The notes under the pieces were generated by a model. The model searched no databases. It saw nothing but the letters and a program-made list of their open reading frames with translations, and was not told the origin of the DNA. Shown here piece after piece: positions 1-10,091 of a stretch of DNA of 64,000 nt. Each line of letters opens with the position of its first letter. The stretch's first letter is position 1. A program made the position numbers and the translations under genes. Source of the DNA: Salticus scenicus (Eukaryota; Arthropoda; Arachnida; Araneae; Salticidae). Location of the stretch: NCBI GenBank assembly GCA_963930645.1, contig OZ005649.1:44026275-44090274 (forward strand). The letters are read 5' to 3'.

Positions 1-2270
1 AAATATTGAGTTATTGAATAAATACTTCATGAATATAAAATATTATATTTATTTAAAATGAAGCGATATAAACTGTAGATGTATTCGATATTTATTTTTG
101 GAGATTGTAGAAATATTTCTCTTCTTTCAGTTTCATACTATAGTACAAATAATTGCCTAAATACTGTTTATTTCAGGTATCAGTTTACCTTGATTCTTGA
201 ATGAGAGAGGAAAAATGCTCAAATAAATATGAGGAGTGTGCAGAATGGGCTTTATCGTTCTTTTTCCTGAAAGCTTTTAACAAAAGCAGTCATTCCCCTT
301 GATCGATCAGGAGAGGTGGGGGGGGGATCTCTGGGAAGATACCTTTGTAAATCATCCCTTAAAATTAATATTTTTAAAGTTTGATGATAACATAATTTTG
401 AGCGCCTGTCATGGTCACTGAGACTATAAAGTTTTTGTTAGAGTTTCCCTATTTTTATAAAGAAATATTTTATATAAAGGAATAATAATGAACATAAATA
501 TAAAGAAATATTTTATTTGGGGGCTAACTTCTTCGTTTCTATACCATCTTTTTGAATTAATATTTCAAAAAGTTAATGATAAATATTTAACCAGTAAGTC
601 TATAGTTTCATACATATTTTTTCGGGGGGTTAAATTCACAGTTTGTATACATCCCCTTAAAACCGATTTTTGTCAAATTCGTTTGTAAGTTAGGGTTGAC
701 CGTTCATTGTGGTCTTTTTAATGTAAAAATTTCTGTTAGAGCGTGAATATTTTAATAGCTATAGAATACATTTTTTTTTATTTTTCATAGACTAACTTCT
801 GAGTTTGTCTACAAATCTATTAAACTAGTATTTATTAATTTTAACGAGTAAATCCAGTTGGAAAGCGTTTTTAATAATCTAATTAAGTAGGTGGAATTTT
901 CATTTCCTCGTTACTTTTTGTGTTTTAAATATATAATATAGACATTTTTATTTTATTTTAATTGTACTGAAGATAATTTTACTTATCTCTTAAAAGCCAC
1001 TCAAAAAAATTGTATTGCATACTGGTATAGTATATTAACAGTTTGAACAAACATGTCAAATCGGCAGGCAGGTCTCAGTACAATAAATGTTGTTATACGC
1101 CCTCAAATATCGAATATCACCTCATATAGCACTCAAATCCAGGCTTTAATATTTCCGAATTTTCAGAGTATTGCCGCAGCTCCATGATACACTAATTTTT
1201 GAACTTCCTGCATGTACGGTTAGGAAATTTGCTGGCCACATTCTCAGCTGGCCATAAATATCAGCACTACTTGCCATAACTCGTGAGAAAGGATCATCTT
1301 TCCTTTGAGAAAAAAATTGCCGATGTGGTGTACCCACCTCCGGTGCGGATGACTGTGTGGTGATGTACCGCGAGGGCCAAAGATCATTAGTGCGATAAGA
1401 GCCTTCACAATCTGTTTGAAGTTAGAAAATCAGATAGAATGCTATTTTGATCTTGAAAGGTTATGGTCAGTTTCCGCTATGTTCAAAGCAAGAAAATCAC
1501 TAAACACCCGTGCGATAGATCCCTTCTTTTCCTCTGGGAGTTACCGAAAAGGGAATTTTTCCTCTAGTGGATATCCCTTGCGATTTTTGTTTTTGTAAAA
1601 TACGCTATAGTGATGAAAGAAAATTAAGTGTATTGTTATAATGTTTTATTTTAGATGTATCTGTAATTGAGCACAGTAAATAATAATTTTCTCTTTCTCT
1701 CCCCCCCTCCCCCCCTCTAATATAAAGCAAACTTGATAAATTGGATTAATATTTTTGTTTGTTCCAAAGACATTTTATAGTTTATCAAAATTAAGAGAAT
1801 TTTTGGATTAATTTTAGAATTATTATTTTAAATAATGCAATTGATCAATTTATGAATATTAAAAATTCCAAAAAGTAACTAAAAATCTGAATGCCAGACA
1901 AAAGTCACAAACTATGCTATAAAAGCGCATTCGGATTGGACTGTCATTGAAGAAAATAATAATGATAATAATAATAAACTAGTCGAATTGACTTGAGCTG
2001 TTTAAAACCTAATTAGTACCACAAACGAAGCGTATTGAAATTAAATGAGTGCAGTGCACGCATATATTAAGTTTTAGCATTTGTCCCAAATATTGTTTTG
2101 GTTACTTGATTTTCTAAGAAATATGTGAGGATGGGGCAAGAAGGAGAAATGAAGAAATAATATAAATAGCAAGTGAAATTTAACAATACTGTAAATTAAT
2201 TCTACAAAAAGCGTAAAATTTGAATTCAGTAATACTATATAGTATATACGTACATACATACACACTCACG

Positions 2271-2302
<32 letters not shown>

Positions 2303-2390
2303 AATTTTAATTTTAATTTTTAACACTTTCCAATACAATTGAAAAGTATTTATGACATCTGTTTGTCTGTTGTTTAAAAAGTTTTTTATA
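1..2390. other. AT-rich non-coding DNA, no gene recognised
   Basis: No reading frame in this stretch resembles a known protein and none carries a convincing exon structure. A block at about 1030-1620 is less AT-rich and has more complex sequence than its surroundings, so it may be an old dispersed repeat or a decayed element, but I recognise nothing in it. A C-rich pyrimidine run lies at about 1690-1720. Confidence 0.6.
2258..2302. repeat. (CA)n(TA)n microsatellite
   Basis: An imperfect CA run passes directly into an uninterrupted TA run. It lies about 95 bases before the hairpin that begins the dispersed repeat at 2397. Confidence 0.85.
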
Positions 2391-2396
2391 CGTTAT

Positions 2397-3024
2397 TACT
2401 TTCTTCTATATTCAATAGAAGAAAGTATTAGATTCGTAAAAATTTTCAACCTCGGGTTTTTGATGGATTTACACGTTTTGAGAGCTGTAGAACACGATTT
2501 GACCATTTTTAGAAAAAAATCTGTCTGTGTCTGTGTGTGTGTGTGTGTGACAAAATTTTGTGGCAACTGTATCTCAGGAACTACTGCACAGAATTTCATA
2601 CAAATTGGTATGTAGTTGCACCTTGACATAAATTAGTGCCTATTACCTTTTGGTAAAAATTGTCTTACAGATTGCGTTGCCATCTCGCTTTTTCTAAAAT
2701 TTTAACATGGTGATAAAGGACAAAATTTTGTATAAATGTGCATAAAGAGAATTATTTTTTTGTAATCATTATGAAATTTACAAGAATTATTTTTAATAGA
2801 GGTACTCAACTGGGGAAATTTTTTTGTATGTGTAGGAGCCTCGCCACCCCCCCCTGGGGGAGAAGTCCCCCCTCGAGGGGAGTAAATTTTCAAGATGGGT
2901 ATCTTTCAAAAGGTCTCGTCAATAACTTTAAAACGAATGGTTGAACTATAAATCTGGGATAATTTGAAACAAAGTTATCGATTTTTTTTACTTTTAACGA
3001 AAAAAATCTTAGAAAAAAAAAATC

Positions 3025-3059
<35 letters not shown>

Positions 3060-3570
3060 TTACGAAATTTAACCAAGCTTGGTATTTAGTTGGCCCCTGA
3101 CATAAACTAGTGCTGATTAGATTTGGGAATCCATCGCTCAATAGGTGGCGCTGTGATCGTAGTTTTTCTAAATTTTTAACATGGCAGTATAGGACAAAAT
3201 TTCGTATAAATGCACATAATGAGAGTTATTCTTAACCTGTGATTGTAAAATTAATATGAATTATTGATAATAGTAGTAGTTAATTAGGAAAAAAATGTTG
3301 TGCATGTGGGGGCATCGCTTCCCCCCTGGGGGGAAGTACCCCCCTCGAGGGGAGTAAATTTTCAAGATGGGTATCTTTCGAAAGGTCTCGTCAATACCTT
3401 TAAAACGAATGGTTGAACTATAAATATGTGACAATTTAAAACAAAGTGATCGATTTTTTTTACTTTTAACGAAAAGAAATCGTAATTTGTTTTCTTTTTT
3501 TAAATATTGTTACTGAGTGAATTTGTATAGGAAGATATAGAACAAAGTCTTGTGGTGGCCACAACATACT
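2397..3570 (+). repeat. Dispersed repeat family R1, with 5' hairpin
   Basis: The block opens with a perfect hairpin: arms of 13 bases at 2397-2409 and 2415-2427 around a 5-base loop. It continues with a segment containing a GT microsatellite (about 2522-2549) and ends near a motif reading CACAACATACTAG at about 3559. A diverged second copy lies at about 20430-21355; it shares the 'gatggattta' segment, the 'gtatctca' segment, the phrase around 'gttggaccttgac', and an end reading CACAGCATACTAG. No coding frame is preserved. Class is unresolved; I infer a non-autonomous element. Confidence 0.6.
2800..3480. repeat. Two direct copies of module R2 inside the R1 block
   Basis: A roughly 200-base module occurs at about 2800-3010 and again at about 3280-3480, a period near 472. 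Each copy has a C-run/G-run pair (cccccc...gggg, then ccccctcgagggg), followed by 'tttaaaacgaatggttgaac' and a T-run. A partial third copy lies at about 4005-4090 and a full copy at about 15530-15720. The C-run/G-run pair could form a hairpin. No protein is encoded. Confidence 0.65.
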
Positions 3571-4167
3571 AGGTTTTTTTATTGGAATAAAATAATTCCG
3601 TGTCTGTTAATTGACAGCATTTCTTTTTGTCTTTACAGTGTATTATTTAAAATACGTACTTTTTTTTTAAATTTAAAAACGTATTTTAAAATATTATGGC
3701 CATATCTGTGCTGTTTATTATTATTATTATTATTATTTTAAATATTAAAATTTGGAAAATTTATATGAAATTGAAGGGAAAAAAAATGGTTTGGCATTTA
3801 CACTACTTTCTTCTTATTGTACATTGTTATGAAAGTAATATTGCAGTCCAAGATGAGAAAGAAGAATTATTTGAGAATTTCCAATGTATTTCAAACAACT
3901 ATAAAAAATATTTTTATTTGATATACATTTCTATGCAACCATTGTTTAAAGATTGTTGCTCATTCATAAAACATTTAATATTTTGAAGTTTTTAATGCTG
4001 TTCAAAAGAGCTCGCCAATACCTTTAAAACGAATGGTTTAATCATTGATCTGCGATAATTTAAAATAAAGTTAACGATTTCTTTCGTTTTTCGTTTTTCA
4101 TTTTTTTTTTTTTTTTTTTTTTTTTTAAGTAATATTGAGAATAAATTCGACTTTTTTTTTTATATTC

Positions 4168-5440
4168 AGTGTTATACTACTTCTCTAACATGGAAATCGT
4201 TTGCATTATCATGGAAGATAATTTCGTCAAGCATATGTTATCGTCAAATTTTAGAAATATTAATTTTAAGGGGTGGTATACAAACTGCGAATTTAACACC
4301 CCGAATAAAACCCACCTTTATAACTATAAAAATATTGACTCGCTAAGAAAAATTTTCATCGCTGAAACGACTGTAGTGGACACTCAAATTTATATTATCA
4401 TCAAAATTTAAATAAATAAGTTCTAAGGATAGGTGTACAAATTGTGAACTTAGACCCCGAATAAAATACTCCTCTATAACTATAAAAATATTGACGATCT
4501 AACAAAAATTTGTATCGCTCAAACGATCCTAGCGGACGCTCAAACGTATGCTATCGTCCAATTTTAAAAATATTAATTTCAAGGGGTGGTATAAAAACTG
4601 CGAATTTAGGCTCCCGAATAAAATACTCCTTTGTAACCATGAAAATATTGAAACTCTAACAAAATGTCTTTTGCCTCTAACGAGTATTGCTGACGCTTAA
4701 ACCTGTGCTATCGTCAAATTTTAAAAATGTTATATTTCAATTGTGGTACAGAAACTGGGAATTTAGCACCCCGAATAAAATACTCCTTTATAACTACAAA
4801 AATATTGACGCTCTAACTAAAATTTGTATCTCTCAAACGACCATAGCGGACACTCAAACATTTGTTATTGTCAAATTTTAAAAATATTAATTTTAAGGGG
4901 TTATATACAAACTGGGAATTTAGCCCCCCGAATAAAATACTCCTTTATAACTATAAAAATATTGGCGCTCTAACAAAAATTTGCATAGCTCAAACGAGTC
5001 CAGCGGACGCTTAAACATATGCTATCGTCAAAATTTTAAAATATTAATTTAATGGGGTGGTATACAAACTGCGAACTTAGTCCCCCCGAATAAAATACTC
5101 TTTCATAACTATAAAAATATTGCTGTTCTAACAAAAAATTGTATCGCTCAAACGACCATAGCGGACGCTAAAACATATGTTATAGTGAAAATTTAAAAAT
5201 ATTAATTTCAAGGGGTGGTATACAAACTACGAATTTAGGCTCAAGAATAAAATACTCCTTCGTAACCATGAAAATATTGAAACTGTAACAAAATGTTTCT
5301 TGGCTCTAATGAGCATTGCTGACGCTCAATCCTAAGTTATCGTGAAATTTTAAAAATATTATTATTAAATGGTGGTACACAAACAGCCCCCCCGAATAAA
5401 ATACTCCTTTATAATTATGAATATCGCTCAAACCACGCTC
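4168..5440 (+). repeat. Tandem satellite array A, unit about 157 bp, about 8 units
   Basis: The landmark 'aaggggtggta' or a variant of it recurs at about 4268, 4425, 4581, 4738, 4895, 5051, 5210 and 5368, so spacing is 156-159 bases throughout. Each unit also carries 'gaataaaatactcc', 'ataaaaatattga' and one or two 'ctcaaacga' boxes. Units differ at many positions, so the array is not freshly amplified. The chance open frames across it are repeat artefacts. It passes without a gap into array B. Confidence 0.88.
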
Positions 5441-6264
5441 AATCCTATGGTGTATTCAGTTTTTCATTTACTAAAGGCCGTGGTGCCAACTTCACACTTT
5501 CGTTGGCACCGGAAATTTTCTTTTTATTATACCTCGACTGCAATTGTGGCTCAAACGAAAATTTTCATCGCTCAAACGCACTCAAACGACGCTAAATGCT
5601 GTGGTGCATTCAGTTTTTCGTTTACTAAAGGTCGAGGTGCCAACTTCACACTTTCGTTGGCATCGGCAATTTTCTTTTTATTATATCTGCAGTGCAATTG
5701 TGGCTCAAACGAAAATTTCCGTCGCTCAACGCTCAAACGACGCTCAATCATATGGTGTATTCAGTTTTTAATTTACTAAAGGTCGGGGTGCCAACTTCAC
5801 ACTTTCGTGGCACCGGATATTTTCTTTTTATAATAACTCCACTACAATTGTGGCTCAAACGAAAATTTTCATCGCTCAAACGCGCTCAAACGACGCTCAA
5901 TCCTATAGTGTATTCAGTTTTTCATTTACTAAAGGTCGGGGTGCCAACTTCACACTTTCGTTGGCATCGGCAACTTTCCTTTTATTATATCTCCAGTGCA
6001 ATTGTGGCTCAAACGAAAATTTTCATCGCTCAAACGCGCTCAAACGACGCTCAATCCTATGGTGTATTCAGTTTTTAATTTACTAAAGGTCGGGGTGCCA
6101 ACTTAACATTTCTGTTGGCACAAAAATTTGTTTTAAGTACACCTTTTTTGCGTTTGTGGCTCAAACGAAAATTTTCATCGCTCAAACGCGCTCAAACGAC
6201 GCTCAATCCTATGGTGTATTCAGTTTTTAATTTACTAAAGGTCGGGGTGCCAACTTCACATTTC
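5430..6264 (+). repeat. Tandem satellite array B, unit about 153 bp, about 5.5 units
   Basis: The landmark 'gtgccaactt' begins at 5483, 5637, 5788, 5941, 6095 and 6247, giving periods of 151-154. Units are more alike than those of array A and carry a cluster of 'ctcaaacg' boxes three or four deep. Several 75-136-residue open frames across the array arise because the unit length is often a multiple of 3 and they match no protein. The last unit breaks off at about 6264, immediately before a piggyBac coding frame. Confidence 0.9.
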
Positions 6265-6267
6265 TAG

Positions 6268-7824
6268 TGTAATGAAGAAGTTGCGATTCCAAGAAAAAAG
6301 AAATCTAAAACAGAAAAACCTGCATCGAAATGGATTAGAAAACACGCATCATTCAATAATTCTAGTTATGGAGAAGAAGAATGCAAGAAGCGTGAAATGA
6401 ATATGATTGAAAAAGTAAAAGGTAAAACACCAGTAGAAATTTTTGAAATGTTCTTTACAAATGAACTGGTAAATCATATCGTAAAAGAAAGCATATCTTA
6501 TGCTGCTCAAAATAATCGTCACGAATTTACACTCTCTCAAGACTGTTTGAAAAATTTTTTAGGAATCTTACTGTTAACTGGATATCACTCCTTACCTCAA
6601 GAGAAAATGTATTGGTCAGAAGAAGAAGACATAAATGTAGCAGTTGTGCGAAAATGCATGCCGAAAAACCGTTATATGGAAATAAAGAGAAACCTACATT
6701 TTAGTGACAATACAAACATACCAATGATAAATGGAACTAAAGACAGATTATTTAAAATACGACCAATTATTGATGAGCTAAATAAAAATTTTATGCAGTT
6801 TGGAGTATTTTCGCATAATATTTGTATTGATGAGCAAATGGTGCGTTATTATGGACATCATTTTTTGAAACAATTTATTAGAGGCAAACCCATCCGCTTT
6901 GGATTCAAGCAATGGGCAATGTGTTGTGGTGTGACAGGATATTGCTATAATGCCGAAGTCTATGAAGGTAAGATAAGTAACAATTCAGAAACGAATACGA
7001 ATGGATTAGGAATGTCTGTAATACTGAATAAAATAGCAATCATTGATAAACCAGAAGAACATTGCTTTTATTTTGATAATTTTTTCACAAGCTTTGATTT
7101 GATGAAAAATTTAAAAGAGAGAAATATATCTGCCACAGGAACGGTGAGATATAACAGGATGAATAATTGCTCTATAAAACCAGATAAAGAAATGAAAAAG
7201 GAATTTCGAGGGTCTTTCGATTATAGATATGATGAATTGAATGGAATATTTGGACTTGTTTGGAAAGACAACAGTTGTGTTAGAATGTTATCTAATCATT
7301 TAGAAATACTACCATTAGGACGTGTGTCAAGATGGTCTAGAACTGACAAAAAACAAATATCAATTCCACAGCCTAACGCCATAACAAACTATAATAAGAA
7401 CATGGGTGGTGTTGACAAGCTTGATTGGAATATACAAAAGTACAGAATAAGAATCAGGGGCAAAAAATGGTACTTTCCCATTTTTACTAATGCAGTGGAT
7501 ATGGCCCTTGTTAATGCTCATACTGTGTACAACATTGGTAATGAAAAAATGCCATTATTAAATTTCAGAAGAGAAGTTGCACGATTTTATTTGAATTTAC
7601 ATTCTCTTTCTGATCCAAAAAACAGTGGAAGGCCATCATATAGCATGGCTGCCGAGAAACGTGTACCAGAGAATGTGAGAAAAAGTATTGAAGGACATTA
7701 TTTAGAAAGAACACTAAATGGAAAACAGAGAAAATGTGCAGTTTGCAAAAAAAATGTTCGGAAACAATGTGTAAAGTGTGATGTTGGATTACATGTAGAA
7801 TGCGTTATTAAATGGCATTCATAA
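6268..7824 (+). CDS. piggyBac-type transposase, 5' end missing
   Basis: A cut-and-paste transposase of the piggyBac superfamily (DDE_Tnp_1_7 fold), which excises DNA at TTAA sites without a footprint. Counting from the ATG at 6397 there are 475 residues. The catalytic aspartates read as D145 in ICIDEQM, D227 in FYFDNFF and D340 in MGGVDKLD, with D343 the companion acid; their spacing suits the family. A Cys/His-rich C-terminal domain starts near residue 446 (CAVCKKN...CVKC...HVEC), as in piggyBac C-terminal DNA-binding fingers. The same frame stays open upstream from the TAG at 6265-6267 with no ATG, adding 42 residues including a basic, Trp-containing stretch, so 6397 is probably an internal Met and the true N-terminus has been lost or sits in another exon. 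No internal stop or frameshift is seen in the catalytic part, so the copy looks young. Intact families run to about 590 residues. Confidence 0.93.
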   Translation, partial: CNEEVAIPRKKKSKTEKPASKWIRKHASFNNSSYGEEECKKREMNMIEKVKGKTPVEIFEMFFTNELVNHIVKESISYAAQNNRHEFTLSQDCLKNFLGILLLTGYHSLPQEKMYWSEEEDINVAVVRKCMPKNRYMEIKRNLHFSDNTNIPMINGTKDRLFKIRPIIDELNKNFMQFGVFSHNICIDEQMVRYYGHHFLKQFIRGKPIRFGFKQWAMCCGVTGYCYNAEVYEGKISNNSETNTNGLGMSVILNKIAIIDKPEEHCFYFDNFFTSFDLMKNLKERNISATGTVRYNRMNNCSIKPDKEMKKEFRGSFDYRYDELNGIFGLVWKDNSCVRMLSNHLEILPLGRVSRWSRTDKKQISIPQPNAITNYNKNMGGVDKLDWNIQKYRIRIRGKKWYFPIFTNAVDMALVNAHTVYNIGNEKMPLLNFRREVARFYLNLHSLSDPKNSGRPSYSMAAEKRVPENVRKSIEGHYLERTLNGKQRKCAVCKKNVRKQCVKCDVGLHVECVIKWHS

Positions 7825-8012
7825 AAATGTTATGATTATTTTACATGCAATGTACCGTAATCCCCAAATGGGGATCGAGTTTTAAATCAATAAAAATCAT
7901 ATATTTATTTCCAGTATCATAAAATTTAATTAACCATGTCTGTTTACATGCTAAAAAGTAACAAAATTTTAAAAAAATAATTAAAAAAAAAATCTGGTAC
8001 TTAATGGGTTAA
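7825..8012 (+). mobile_element. piggyBac 3' untranslated part and terminal end with TTAA
   Basis: An AATAAA lies at about 7891. A short GC palindrome 'ccccaaatgggg' lies at 7862-7873. The element end reads ...ACTTAATGGG followed by TTAA at 8009-8012, the form expected of a piggyBac right end (CCC...GGG termini inside TTAA). The matching left end is not visible: upstream of the transposase there is only satellite array B. I infer the left half was lost or replaced. Confidence 0.6.
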
Positions 8013-8373
8013 TGTGTCACATTGTTATTGAACTTAGTTTTTACCTTCAAGAATTTCATTTTTTGATTATTTAAGATATAAAATGAAGCAGTTGAGTTCA
8101 AATAAAGGCAGTGACATTGTTTTTGATTATGAGATATTGCAGAAACTTTTATATTTATGAAGTATATTTAGCTCTTGTGACTTTTTTTTGAAATTCTTGC
8201 TACTTTCATGAAGAGTTGAAGTTATGTCTTCAGTAAAGTTAAGAAGTAAATATAAGTTAAGAAGTAAATTACGATCGTTATTGACGGGGGGAAGCGATTA
8301 TAAATTTAATTTTTATAACTTATTTGAGTTTTTTTGCTGTTTTATATTAAAATTTAAATTTTTTTGATAAATT
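8013..8373 (+). other. Presumed copia leader remnant, no 5' LTR
   Basis: This stretch lies between the piggyBac TTAA and the copia gag start. I find no copy of the sequence of the 3' LTR candidate (13747-15122) here and no clear primer-binding site, so the 5' LTR has been lost. There is a short direct repeat 'gttaagaagtaaat' at about 8236-8272. Confidence 0.4.
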
Positions 8374-9878
8374 ATGGCTAGCAATTATCAAATTGAGTGA
8401 ATCTAATTATGATGGATGGTCACAGGATGTGAAATTCCTCCTAATGGAGAGGGGACTGTGGTCCATTGTAAATGAGACTGAGAAATTGCCTGTTTTAAAA
8501 GAAAAAGAGTCAACTATTGAATTTGAGAAACAAGTTTTTGATTTTAAAAATAGATGTAATACAGCAATTTCCATAATTTATCTAAATATTCAGCCACAGT
8601 ATAGAAAACTTGTTGAAAATTTTGAAGATCCAGTTACATTATGGAAAGAATTATTAAAGAATTTCAGACCTGATAATCGTTCATATCATATGGAAATATT
8701 TAATAAATTTTGTGAAGCAAGAATCCAACCTGATGAAACAATTTCTTTATTTTCTTCAAGAGTTAATGGATTATTTAATCAAATTAAAGGGATTGATTCC
8801 TCTTTTTCAGAAAAATACGCAGTTTATCAATTTCTTAAATTTTTGCCTTCAAATTTTGACACTTCTGTTCAATCAGTATTGCGATGGAAGGACACTGATT
8901 TTAAATTTAAAGAAGTAGTTCAGGAGATTATAGCTGAGGAAGTTCGACAAAGAGTGAGAAATCAAGATGTGTGTAATATACAGGCTCAATCTACTATAAG
9001 AAAGAAGAGTGGTGTGTGCTATTGCTGTGGAAGTGATCGTCATTACAGAAATCAATGTCCATTTATAAATAATCAGTCTAAAAATTTGTCTTCTTCAAGA
9101 TCACATGTACCGAGATTTAATCAACGGTGTATGGATCGACCAAGAGAAAGATCATCTTCAAGACCAAATTCAAGTTTTCCTTCCAGTAGAAGTCCTTCTC
9201 CTATGAGATCTCCTTCATCAGGACAAAGTTCTGTGGTTAGAGGGAGAAATAACATTAGAAGTGGACATTCCAGAGGGTCAAGGTTTCATAGAGGTACTAG
9301 ACATAAAAACTGTAAGTCAAAACCTTTTATTTCTTATGTTAATGCTTGTTTAACTGAGAAAGATAGTAGTGAAACAGATTGGTGTTTCGACACAGCCGCG
9401 ACACATCATTTCTGTAAGCATAAAGATTTCTTTGTAGATTACAAACCATTGGTTTCTGAAAAAATGGCTATTGCCATTGATAATCTTGAATTCCCAATCG
9501 AGGGTAAAGGGACTGTTATATTAAAATTTGGAAAAAGAATTGTGGAATTTAAAGAGGTCATGTACAGTCCTAAGCTTAGGCAAAATCTCATTTCTGGCCC
9601 ACGTGTTGACCTCATGGGAGGCTGTTTTTCTGGATCTGGGGGTGTGGTGAAAGTGACACAGGGTAATAGTCTGTTATTTAAAGCTTATCTTAAAAATGGA
9701 ATATATTATGTTTATCCAAAATTAACTAAAAAACCTGTAAATAGAATTGCTTTTGTAGCTGATACTTCAGTTGAGGACCAACATAAATTATGGCATTGTA
9801 GATTTGCACATATAGGTATTTCATCTTTATTTCGTACCTTTAAAGAAAATAATGTCATTGGTCATCCTGAGTTAAGTA
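8374..9878 (+). pseudogene. copia gag, protease and first half of the pre-integrase region
   Basis: An ATG at 8374-8376 begins a short frame that hits TGA at 8398-8400. The gag frame proper is open from about 8393 in the next phase, so a few bases have been lost just after the start. Gag has the helical copia N-terminal domain (NYDGWSQDVKFLL), a CX2CX4HX4C zinc knuckle at 9017-9058 and an Arg/Ser-rich tail. The protease active site is at 9389 and reads FDTAATHH where most families have D-S/T-G-A, so the Gly position is Ala. A LWH...H motif of the GAG-pre-integrase domain follows at about 9787. The frame is cut by the foldback element at 9879. Confidence 0.9.
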
Positions 9879-10089
9879 CAGTCGGTAACAAGTGTCCGAA
9901 CACTAGCAAAAATTCCTATGTAAAAAAAGTACACGCCATACGGTTCTGTTAAATAAATCCTAATCAAATCATGTTCTTAGACTGACTAAGAACCGGATTC
10001 GACAAGGATTTATTTAACAGAACCGTATGAAGTGTACTTTTTCTATATAGGAATTTTTGCTAGTGTTTGGACACTTTCGTTACCGACTG
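9879..10089. mobile_element. 211-bp foldback/MITE inserted at TA inside copia pol
   Basis: Both ends read CAGTCGGTAAC in inverted orientation and are bordered by TA (9877-9878 and 10090-10091). The two halves are inverted copies almost to the centre, with few mismatches, so a single strand folds into one long hairpin. It has no coding capacity of its own; the frames that cross its edges are artefacts. The TA target and long inverted repeats place it with the Tc1/mariner-mobilised miniature elements. Removing it together with one TA joins the copia pol frame without a shift. Confidence 0.9.
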
Positions 10090-10091
10090 TA

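Noticed and set aside
2738..3141. Frames rich in Pro/Gly or repeated Ile/Tyr around the R2 modules
   Set aside because: They translate C/G runs and a TA microsatellite.
5369..6086. Overlapping open frames of 75-136 residues across satellite array B
   Set aside because: They arise because the 153-bp unit keeps phase; the residues repeat with the unit and match no protein.
4168..6264. A CRISPR-like array suggested by regular spacing
   Set aside because: Whole units of about 155 bp repeat, including the would-be spacers, and the setting is eukaryotic; it is satellite DNA.
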